Assembly (NCBI GenBank): GCA_000507305.1
Contig: DF239874.1
Coordinates: 93,649 to 157,648, forward strand
Source of the DNA: Breviolum minutum Mf 1.05b.01
Taxonomy: Eukaryota; Sar; Dinophyceae; Suessiales; Symbiodiniaceae
DNA length: 64,000 bases
Reading direction: 5' to 3'
This document shows, piece by piece, positions 48,701 through 57,669 of the stretch. The notes under the pieces were generated by a model that saw only the letters and a list, made by a program, of their open reading frames with translations, was not told where the DNA came from and did not search any database. Numbering within the stretch: position 1 is the stretch's first letter; the number at the start of each line of letters is the position of its first letter. A program made the translations under genes and the position numbers.

Positions 48701-51700
48701 GCCGCTTCTTTGGATGCGGCAGCATTCTGCCAAGAAGCCTTCTAAAAGATCAAGGCTGTTCAAAGATGTGTATGAGATTGTATGAGACCACGAGAAATGA
48801 CCGTGCGTACTCGAAGTGATACACACACAGAGACAATGAGACCGTGGAGATAGATACAAAATGATACAAATGAAATAGTCAAGTAGGAATTAAGATAGAT
48901 ATTTAATAGACTTTTCTTTGATCACAAAAACGACATTGAATTTTGGGAGTTTGACATGAGTTTGAGAGACTTTGGAGACAAACCAAAGACTCGAAGACAT
49001 CGAGTGTTTTAGCGTATCAAGGTCGAGGAAGGCAACGTCGTCCTTGATCTCCCGCCCAACCTGGGTCCAGCAATTGCACGTGCATACCAGGCCGGCGAAG
49101 TGAGGGAAGCTATGAAGCCGTTTGAAATACATATGCATATTACATCATGGTACAACATATTATCAGAGATTTTTTTGAAATGGATTCTGATTTTTTTTGA
49201 ATTTTGGATTCTCAAAATCCTATGGTGGTGGTCAATTTTGCTTGGGGGGGCAATAATGATATCCTGCAGCCAGGGGCTCACTGTTTTGGCTGTTGACAAC
49301 AAAAGCCTAATGTTTGTTTCCGGTAGGAGATGTCGTGCCTTTCACTATTTTGTTGTTCTGCACCAGGGTTCAAAAATCAACTACATATAAACGATTTAAC
49401 TAACTAGTTGCGGCAGGTGCAGTATTTAAACAGTATTTAGTGCTTTTAGTGGCAAGCGCAGCCCCCACCCCACATTTGCACTAGCAAACAAAACTCTCGC
49501 GAAATTCTGTCCACACATTTTTGAGTTTGCACCGTTTACCAAAAACAGTTATGAACCGATCTTTGCAACTTTTTCGGCGATTTCTACTTTGAAATGTTGC
49601 TCAGTGCGCTTACAACTTTTGGAAAAACATGTTTTCAATTTTGTCCTGCGGGCCATTTCCTTCAGCCACTTAAGATATCTATATGCACAACTAATCTTAT
49701 ATGATTGAAAAAACAACATTAGCCATTGAATCTAGCATCCAAATATTTCTTGGATGTCGTGAAGTACTAGGAAGAAATGTATCGTCACCCAAATTTTCAA
49801 AAAAGAAAAAAATCATACAAGATAAGTTTGATCAAAATCCTCTCATCGCAAGATTTTGTTGTAATAACCACGGAATCTTGCGTGTGCGTGCTTCAACCTC
49901 TCTCTTCAATAGCTTTTTAACCAACAAATTTTAGACCACAAATGGTGGTTTTGAAAAGAACTCAGTAACTTCTGGAAATCATCTCCAGCATTAGTATTGA
50001 TAATTCGTCATCTTCCCTACCCTCGTCTTTTTCAAATATCTCACCACCTCCCAGATTTTTACGCTAGAACCGCCTCCCGTATCCACCGCCTCCCAGATTT
50101 TCATGCTAGAACCGCCTCCCATATCCACCACCTCCCAGATTTTCATGCTAGAACCGCCTCCCATATCCACCGTCTCCCAGATTTTCATGTTAGAACCGCC
50201 TCCCCTTTCCACCGCATCCCGGCTTTTCATGCTAGAACCGCCTCCCAGATTTTCATGCTAGCGCCGCCTCCCATATCCACCGCCTCCCAGATTTTCNNNN
50301 NNNNNNNNNNNNNNNNNNNNNNNNNNNNNNNNNNTGAAAATCTGGGAGGCGGTGGATACGGGAGGCGGTTCTAGCAGGAAAAATCTGGGAGGTGGTGGAC
50401 ATGGGAGGCGGTTCTAGCATGAAAATCTGGGAGGCGGTGGATATGGGAGGCGGTTCTAGCGTAAAAATCTGGGAGGTGGTGAGAATTTGAAAAAGACGAG
50501 GGTAGGGAAGATGACGAATTATCAATACTAATGCTGGAGATGATTTCCAGAAGTTACTGAGTTCTTTTCAAAACCACCATTTGTGGTCTAAAATTTGTTG
50601 GTTAAAAAGCTATTGAAGAGAGAGGTTGAAGCACGCACACGCAAGATTCCGTGGTTATTGCAACAAAATCTTGCGACGAGAGGATTTTGATCAAACTTAT
50701 CTTGTATAATTTGTTCTTTTTTGAAAATTTGGGTGACGATACATTTCTTCCTAGTACTTCACGACATCCAAGAAATATTTGGATGCTAGATTCAATGGCT
50801 AATGTTGTTTTTTCAATCATATAAGATTAGTTGTGCATATAGATATCTTAAGTGGCTGAAGGAAATGGCCCGCAGGACAAAATTGAAAACATGTTTTTCC
50901 CAAAGTTGTAAGCGACTGAGCAACATTTCAAAGTAGAAATCGCCGAAAAAGTTGCAAAGATCGGTTCATAAATGTTTTTGGTAAACGGTGCAAACTCAAA
51001 AATGTGTGGAAAAAATTTCGCGAGAGTTTTGTTTGCTAGTGCAAATGTGGGGTGGGGGCTGCGCTTGCCACTAAAAGCACTAAATACTGTTTAAATACTG
51101 CACCTGCCGCAACTAGTTAGTTAAATCGTTTATATGTAGTTGATTTTTGAACCCTGGTGCAGAACAACAAAATAGTGAAAGGCACGACATCTCCTACCGG
51201 AAACAAACATTAGGCTTTTGTTGTCAACAGCCAAAACAGTGAGCCCCTGGCTGCAGGATATCATTCTTGCCCCCCCCAGGCAAAATTGACCGCCACCATA
51301 TTGACAACCACCACCATACCACCACTAGGATTTTGAGAATCCAAAAAATTTCAGAATCCATTTCAAAAAAGACTCTGATAGCAAATGTAATATAGGCAAT
51401 GTATGATAAATATAGTTGTAGTTGTTTGTAATCCTAAATCATTTGAAGCTGGTTCCATTTTGATAGCTGCTAATTCACCAATCTCTATGAAGTTTCGAAC
51501 GAGCTCATTGTGTTTGCCAAATTGCAGGAACTCTTGAGTATCCTGGCTTTGCCCTTCACACCACTTGGCTCCATCGGATTATTGGAAAGGCCTCAGCGAT
51601 TTGAGTCACATTTTTCCAAAGATTTGAAAAGAATCCAGATAGCCCACTTCAAGTGGCAAGAAACTCCGACGTTCATTTGTTTTTTTGCTATTTGATTCTT

Positions 51701-52164
51701 GTCCCCTATGTTTATTTGTGAGGCAGGTTCACCAGATTTGTCAACGGTTTGGAAACTCGGAAGATGTGGAAGAGAGGCTGGGCGGCTGGATCATGGAAGA
51801 ACAAAACACGTTTTTTGTTTGTCATGCCAGACTTGCCTTCAGACCGTGCCAAATTGAAATCGGTCCTACTAGATTTTAAATCTTCATTGCATACTGAGTA
51901 TGCCTCATACTATATTAATTCTTCTCCTGCATTGCGAAGGCCTGAGTGAAAGCTATTGTGTGCTGTGAATCGGTGCGCAGGTTGACGTCAAAGTCCGTCT
52001 ACTCAGAAAGATCCGAAAGGAACAACCAGAACGAAGAAGGAGAAGGGGCAGAGATCGGGAGCCACGACGGCACGAACAGCGACCAGATCCAGGAGACTGC
52101 TGAGACCTCATGTCACCACATGTTATCGCATGTGGATTTTGAAAGGGACAAACGTAGGTTTTGA
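42773..52164 (+). CDS. Receptor gene B: paralogue of gene A, broken by an assembly collapse
   Basis: Same order as gene A. An ATG at 42773 opens a likely signal peptide (MKAIWTVLAVLVSCICC). Then follow 43151-43948 and 44409 to about 44893 (solute-binding domain: LGIWNIYG, LGYEVFADA, MPLALGVAHY, FMFWEPS, GACTWLKQN), 45185 to about 45330 and 45473 to about 45600 (CQACPPGRSS, CDLCPAGSYASG), about 46080-46170, and about 46280-46589 (CPEGMFCPG, PGFWAK). At the N (46590) the sequence jumps into the end of TIR, losing all nine helices and half of TIR (about 1.3 kb compared with gene A). Further exons: to 46837, 47350 to about 47545, 48068 to about 48290, 48455 to about 48610 (VPINDGSFYFP), 49022-49099, from 51528 (ELLSILALPFT) and a polar tail ending near 52164. 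The last exons are the least certain. Gene A's intron 29042-29246 is absent here. Confidence 0.75.
46590..46590. other. Single-N scaffold join inside gene B
   Basis: One N separates FTVFQC of the Cys-rich region from FDVVRADTKC of the TIR domain. In gene A these points are about 1.3 kb apart. The real sequence between them is missing from the assembly. Confidence 0.9.
46591..46998 (+). repeat. Near-identical copy of gene A 32396-32792
   Basis: This segment matches gene A almost base for base: two substitutions in the coding part (GTCTGAA/GTCCGAA and GTTGTTG/GTTATTG), and a small ATGGCATA insertion in the following intron. The match goes on past the exon end at 46837 into the intron and breaks near 46998. 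Other exon pairs of A and B are far more diverged. Confidence 0.92.
49425..49650 (+). repeat. Dispersed repeat family, copy 4 (left arm)
   Basis: GCGCAGCCCCCACCCCAC, AAACAAAACTCTCGCGAAAT, CCACACATTTTTGAGTTTGC, ATGAACCGATCTTTGCAAC and TTGAAATGTTGCTCAGTGCG match copies 1 and 3 in order. The mirror copy is at 50880-51075. Confidence 0.7.
50040..50296 (+). repeat. 42-bp tandem repeat, left of the palindrome centre
   Basis: About six units of CCGCCTCCCAGATTTTCATG followed by CTAGAACCGCCTCCCATATC, 42 bp apart, some shortened. The inverse array (about three and a half units) sits at 50335-50480. The different copy number explains most of the length difference between the two arms. Confidence 0.88.
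50297..50334. other. Assembly gap (38 N) at the palindrome centre
   Basis: The N run lies exactly where the two 42-bp arrays meet head to head, a structure that stops assembly. Confidence 0.98.
50880..51075 (-). repeat. Dispersed repeat family, copy 5 (right arm, inverted)
   Basis: Reverse complement of copy 4, with TTCGCGAGAGTTTTGTTTGC near 51020 and GTGGGGTGGGGGCTGCGC next to it. Confidence 0.8.
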
Positions 52165-54160
52165 CAACTGCCATTGAGAGTCGACATGTACAAGGTCAAA
52201 TTGGGGCGCTCTAGACTCTAGAGTGGCTCTAAGGATTTACGTTGGCTCTAGTGTGCGGGTTGGGAGACATTGACATTGATATACATATATACATTGTTTG
52301 CCCTCCGAAAACGAAGCCAGCCCAAACTCCAAAGCAAAAACATTCAGAGCCTGAATTTTTGCAAAGTTGTTTTGCGCATGTTGTGTTGGTCCCTAACAGC
52401 AGAATGGTATGGGGTCTCCGCCCAGTACAGGCTTCAGGGTGGCCCGGGGCGGCCTCGGGCAATTCCGGGTTCCTGGTTCCAGCAGTATTGGATTGTACTG
52501 GAGCCGGGTTCTGAAGGTTTGCAAGGTATTGCAGGATTGCATCGGAGCCGGGTTCCGGAAGTTCCCAATGTTCTGAGTTCTACAGGTTTTGAAGCTTCCC
52601 AACGTATTGGATTGTATGGGCGTCTTGTTTTCTGAAGGTTCGAAAGTTCCAGGTGAACTGGAAGGTTCGGGGTGGGGTCGGGTAGGGGTGAAGATAATGT
52701 TCTTGAGACGAGGGGTTGGGATTGGGTGATGAACACATTCTTGAAACTTCGACACATGCTTGAGGTTATGCCAACAACAACTGCGCTGAATGCTTTTGTC
52801 AAAAAAAAAGTGCTGCTACACAATGAAAGATCACAATTGATGACAATTATAGCGAATCAAAAATACCTGGCTCCTCCAAGCTCATTCTTGTTAATCATTA
52901 ATCATTGGTCATCGATCTCCTAACATTTCTTCATCCTCATCCTCTGGAACATTTTTCGCCGTGAGGTCTTTGGGCAAACAGTTTGCAGCATTTCCGAACC
53001 AGCGGTTCTGTCATAGTTTCAGTTCCTTAGAGTGTTCAATCTATTTTACTTTCCTTTGAACGTTCGACATGTTTTGATGAGAAGGAACTCAGACAGGTCG
53101 AAAAAGGCAAAGGTGTTTTGGGTCAAGTTCAATGGTGCTGATACCAGGAGGACCCTGGCGAAGGACAGTAACAGGGACTGAAGGTTTGAAGCTTTGGAAG
53201 TTCGGCTGTTGGCACCGCTCAAAGTGAAACAAAATGAATTGAAAAAGACGGAGATAGTAGGCGGTTGGACAGCTTCCTGGCAACAGGGCAGGACTTTACA
53301 GACTGATTTTCGCAACCATGTTGCAATGCTCACCTGCTCCTACAAAGACGTTTGGGCGGAAAAACAAAAAGTATTCGAACGGACTAGCAGACAGTGTGCG
53401 ATGTGTGCAAAACTTGCAAATGCACGCTGCAGCCTACATGCCTCGTACAAAGCGAGTTTGAAGAGGTCCATGTTTTGGATGGCAAAGCTTCAGATTTAGA
53501 ACGACACATATTGAGGCAGAACATAGATAGGATTTGGATGTGCAATACGCAAAATGGTGTATTATGTGTATTTTTGTATTTTGTTTTCTTGTTTGTTTCT
53601 TGAAGCGCCCCGCAGAAGGCATTTCACGTGAAGCCTTTGCAACACATTATCGATTCCGAAGTTTCTCAGACAATCAGGACCGAAGTCCTGGAGAAAAAGA
53701 GCTCAGAAATGCGAGGCTGTTCGGCTCAAGAGATTGTGCACGTTCGGCTTGCATCTCACTCCATGGTATTTTTACTTGTCATCCGACTTATAATGTATGA
53801 TATGTAAATTTTGGCATGTCCATACCTAGTCCCTGATCTTTCTTAGAAACGTCTCAATGCACTGGACTCGGACCGCTCGCAAGAGTGGGACACGGGTCCA
53901 ATGTGCTTTGTCCAGCCATGGAACGTGTCATTGGAGTGGGGTGACCCATGTGGCTGACGTCGCAGCCTCAAAATGCATCATGAGATCTTCGATGTTGGAA
54001 GATAACGAATATATTGTTGAGTACCCTCACTTTCAACGTGAATCTGAAGATGAATCAGACTTTCAAGCACTGTGACCATGGTGAAGTCAGGCTTGCCATA
54101 AACACTCTTGCCATTCCTTTGCCTGTGGTCCTTTCACAACACCACCACAATCTGGCAAAA
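52165..54160. other. Region with unassigned coding-like segments
   Basis: No known family. From 53391 to about 53520 one + frame reads VCDVCKTCKCTLQPTC and then a polar helix. Near 53610-53770 another + frame (FHVKPLQHIIDSEVSQTI) and near 53850-53950 a third (RLNALDSDRSQEWDTG, WNVSLEWGDPCG) also look protein-like. They could be successive exons of one unrecognised + strand gene with introns between. Codon-level support is weak. Confidence 0.3.
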
Positions 54161-54164
54161 CACC

Positions 54165-54440
54165 GAAAAGTACGAGTTCTCGGGCCGGATGTTGACACCA
54201 CCACACCACCACCACAAAAACACCACCACACCACCTCAAAAACACCACCGCACCACCACAAAAACACCACCACAAAATCGACTTCAGTTCTTGGGCCGGA
54301 TGTGGCAGAACGCCGAAAAGCACGAGGATTACCACGCAAACTCGACTTCAGTTCTTGGGCCGGATGTTGCTGAACACCGAAAAGTACGAAAATTACCACA
54401 AAAACTCGACTTCAGTTCTTAGGCCGGATGTTGCAGCGCC
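54165..54440 (+). repeat. CACCACAAAAA block and 64-bp tandem repeat
   Basis: A short CACCAC/AAAAACACC block (54198-54275) is followed by a 64-bp repeat. ACTTCAGTTCTTGGGCCGGA recurs at 54281, 54345 and 54409, each followed by AACACCGAAAAGTACGA and ATTACCACAAAAACTCG. A degenerate copy begins at about 54155. The last unit carries the ATG of the next ORF. Confidence 0.9.
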
Positions 54441-55147
54441 AAAAACGTCAAAAAAGCCCGAGTTTTATTGTAAAAACCCCGTTCAAGAGCATTGCAGAAC
54501 ACCGAAAAGTACGAGAATTACAACGAAAAATGAACATCGAAGAAGTTGAAGAGCCGACAAAGAACGAAAATTTACAGACGAAACCCGCTTTAGATCCTTT
54601 CAAGAGCACCGCAGAACATCGAAAAGTACGAGAATTACCACGAAAAATGAACATCGAAGAAGTTGACGAGCCGGAAACTACGAAAATTTGCAGACAAAAC
54701 CCGCGCCGACAATTACGAAACTTCACAGACGAAACGAACATGCAAGCACGAAACCACAAAAATAGCGATGAATTCCGCGCGCCACCCGTCCGCCACCTCG
54801 ATCTAGACACCCCGGCTTTTTACTACTACCGTAAGAACCCCAAGTGTTACCACACTGTTTGGGGAACAACCAACTTCTTGCCCTTGTTGTTCAGTGTCGT
54901 GTTTTCAACGGGTTTTGAGGTGACCCATCACTGGGGCAACCGTTTCTGTCATTTGGTGGCCGCAGTCATTGGGGACAGCCTCCATTTGAGCCGTTGGGAC
55001 AGTGTGGCCGAGCAAATCATTGCAGGAGACTTGAAACCATTGAAGAAACGCTTGCGCCATTGTGGTTCTGAGGATTGGCAGCAATTATCAATATTAGTAT
55101 GGAATTTCTCGAGGGCAAAGAATTTGACAGCTATGGATACAATTTGA
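54428..55147 (+). CDS. Hypothetical protein with repeat-derived N-terminus
   Basis: An ATG-started ORF of 239 residues. The N-terminal half comes from tandem repeats: a 117-bp unit (39 codons) occurs at 54482 and 54599 and encodes FKS(I/T)AEHRKVREL followed by (Q/P)RKMNIEEV(E/D)EP. The C-terminal half is unique and looks like real protein (TPAFYYYRKNPKCYHTVWGT, FLPLLFSVVFSTGFEV, DSLHLSRWDSVAEQIIAGDL), with one hydrophobic stretch. No family is recognised. The unique half could be an exon of an older gene to which repeats became attached. The stop is TGA at 55145. Confidence 0.4.
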   Translation: MLQRQKRQKSPSFIVKTPFKSIAEHRKVRELQRKMNIEEVEEPTKNENLQTKPALDPFKSTAEHRKVRELPRKMNIEEVDEPETTKICRQNPRRQLRNFTDETNMQARNHKNSDEFRAPPVRHLDLDTPAFYYYRKNPKCYHTVWGTTNFLPLLFSVVFSTGFEVTHHWGNRFCHLVAAVIGDSLHLSRWDSVAEQIIAGDLKPLKKRLRHCGSEDWQQLSILVWNFSRAKNLTAMDTI

Positions 55148-57120
55148 CAACACCGAACTATAGACTTCTATTTAGAGAATCTCCGGAACAATCTCGATGT
55201 GACGCAGTGGTTTGAGTTATTTTTCTTGTTCATTATGCCGCTATGGCGATACATTTGCAAAGTTATTTTGGCTCACTGCCATTCATTCTGTTTGTCGTTC
55301 ATACCTTGGGGATGATATGCTTGAACAATTTTCGACCTTATATAGGACCTTGAATTCTGCCAACTTTCACTAGGCAGACTGACTAAATCTTTATTGACCT
55401 TGATTTCTAGATGATAGAATGATAGAATTAGACTTGAGATAAGTAGGCCCTAAAATCTGCTTGGGTTTAATTTGTGTTGTAACCTGTGGTCCGATGTGGA
55501 ACTGTCGAAGCGTCGGGTGAGTTTCCTACAGCTTCTTTTTTCAAAGGACCGCCAAGACGCCTAAGGCGTTCTTGGACTCTTTTTGACCACTGGAGTTCGA
55601 GTAGAAGGATCAACAACAGAAATACCATTATAAAACATGCAACGACTCGTCGCATCTTTCGCCTCGATAATCTGAGGTTTGTTTGGGTCTTAGCCTCCAA
55701 AAATTGATCCTGTTAGGCTTGACACGTCTCGCATCTGAGATGCGAGGTTGATGAAGATGCCATGGAAGCCACAAGACATGTCAGATTTAAAATGACGGCC
55801 ATCTGGACTTGTAAATGGTTGGTTGTTTCCAGTTTATTTTACAGGGTTTGCTATATGCCCCTTTTGAGGGGTTTGAAACATCACCCACTAGCGGCTTCAA
55901 AGGATCGTAATTTATCTTTCAGTGATGCTTGAGGGGACAGATGCGAACCCTGTTGTAGGTAGTTTTTTTTTGGATGAAGGGAAGATAATGGAAGCACTGA
56001 GAAGGATTGATGATGGTTGCCAGTGGGAATTTCCAGTGGCAGGATCCAGATGTTGGCCTATTGCATTCTCCGTACGGACCCCATTGACCAACACAAAACT
56101 GTGCTGTGTGGGATCGAGTCCAATTTAAGGCCGCGATTGCCGCAGCCTCTACGGCATTCCTTGAGTCTGGACCTTCACAGGGCTTTTCATGGATTTCCAT
56201 TGGGGTGATTCCATGTGCTTTCCTTTTCACTGATGCTAATATAGGAACTTTCGCTTCAGCTGCATCAAGACTCGGAGATTTTCAGGTTCTGACGGTTATG
56301 ATGAGCATTGGGTAGATCTGACCACCAGCGCTTCCATCGCCAAGGCCAGCTTGTACTTAATGCCACCGAAGGTCTTGAGACTACATGCTATACTGCTATA
56401 CTAAATTTGGAATGAACAAAGGAAACACAGGGCAGCCTTTACACCAGTTGTTTTGGTATGTTTGGGTCAAGTGGGATCATTTGAATTGTAGCATCTTGTA
56501 TTTTGCGAGACTAGCGTTTGGAAGGCGGCAGCAACTGCTGGCATTGCAATGGCAGATTCTTCGACATTTGTTCCACGAATGCCCGTGGATCGAGTCCAGG
56601 CACCCTTAGCGAACTGATGCCATTGGTGCTATGATAAGCAGGGTGCCATGGTGTGCCTTGCAGGCAGTGCGCAGCTCTCCAGGCAAAAGCCTCATCTTTT
56701 TTCTGTGGAATTGATGCTTAGTGATCTTTGAGCCATCCTGGTGCTACTCTACATTGCCACGTCCAGATTGCTTTTCAAAGAGGCACTGGCTTGTTTGGGG
56801 AGCTGACAGTGTATGATGCGACTGAACGTCTGCCTCCAAGAACAGCGCATGTCACTAGCTCAACTGGTGGTGAGTTTTGATCAGTCGCCGTAGTGGTAGG
56901 GTCGCCTGTGGGATAAGTTTGATGAGCTGGGTAGAATCGATGATGTGGAATGCTTAGCTTGTATTAAGTCAATGAATTTGTCCAAAAGGCACGAACAACA
57001 CAGCAATGATCCCTGAGATATGAACGACGCAATCTAATGATGGACCTTTGTAGGAATTGCATGATTGTAAAAATGATCAAATGACAACTGAAATGCACTG
57101 AAGCTATGCAGTCACTGACC
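55148..57120. other. Region without a recognised gene
   Basis: A minus-strand ATG frame at 55467-55655 encodes 62 residues that start MRRVVACFIMVFLLLILLL, like a signal anchor. Plus-strand frames near 55920-56130 and 56106-56310 look partly protein-like (QFKAAIAAASTAFLESG) but match nothing known. The rest shows no structure. Confidence 0.35.
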
Positions 57121-57402
57121 GCTTTTCATCAAGTTTGGTGAGAACTCAGGCGGATGCTCTTCGCCAAAGAGATGCTGCAGCCCGTCGGTGCCTAGCTGCG
57201 CCTGGTCCTTGTGACTCATGTAGGAGTTTTTTTGCCCCTCATCCTCTTCTATCTTTTCCTGATGTTTGGTACAAGGCTTGACAAAGAGATTGATGCAGTT
57301 GGTCTTGGCCTCATTCAAAAACTGGACTTTTTCCAGATCGACATGTAAAGCTCCTTCAGGTCGAGCTGGGAGAGAGATTCCTTCGGCATTGGCGGAGGCC
57401 AT
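57112..57402 (-). CDS. Hypothetical minus-strand ORF, divergent from the P450 gene
   Basis: Starts with ATG and encodes 96 residues with no low complexity (MASANAEGISLPARPEGALH, NEAKTNCINLFVKPCTK, LQHLFGEEHPPEFSPN). The other frames here are full of stops. A possible donor (GTCAGT) just before the stop suggests it could be a first exon. It lies head to head with the P450 gene, 267 bp away. No family is recognised. It would be the best minus-strand gene candidate in a window where all identified genes are on +. Confidence 0.4.
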   Translation of the reverse strand: MASANAEGISLPARPEGALHVDLEKVQFLNEAKTNCINLFVKPCTKHQEKIEEDEGQKNSYMSHKDQAQLGTDGLQHLFGEEHPPEFSPNLMKSGQ

Positions 57403-57669
57403 GAATCTGAATTCACCACAGCATGGATGCAGAGTCTAGTGATTTTGTGAAGGTTATAAGCCGGCGCGGTCAGCCAGTCATGAGGTTTTCTATGATCCGA
57501 TGTTCCATTGTCTTCCTCGCTATACTCCCTTCAGCCTGCATTTGTAGACTTCCGATTTAACCAGCGAGTTGTTGAGCACATGTGAGAGCCTGTCTCTGTG
57601 AGTTGTGCACTTGCCACTTTTTGCAGCTTTTTAAGATCGGCAAAACCGCGGCGGAAACAGCGACTGTCG

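Larger units (their letters stand above)
49142..51390. repeat. Large inverted repeat (arms about 1.1 kb) inside a gene B intron
   Basis: The left arm (49142-50296) and the right arm (50335-51390) are reverse complements over almost their whole length. The differences are scattered substitutions and small indels, so one arm is not a simple machine copy of the other. Both arms carry one copy of the dispersed CTCTCGCGAA repeat, the same AT-rich middle and a GC-rich 42-bp tandem array next to the centre. The centre itself is a 38-N gap. The element lies between the exon ending at 49099 and the exon starting at 51528. No transposase frame is visible. Confidence 0.93.

Noticed and set aside
49701-50820. 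A 70-77 codon frame present in both palindrome arms
   Set aside because: It starts at TTG, has no known domain, and its presence twice follows from the inverted repeat and not from selection; the two versions differ at their ends.
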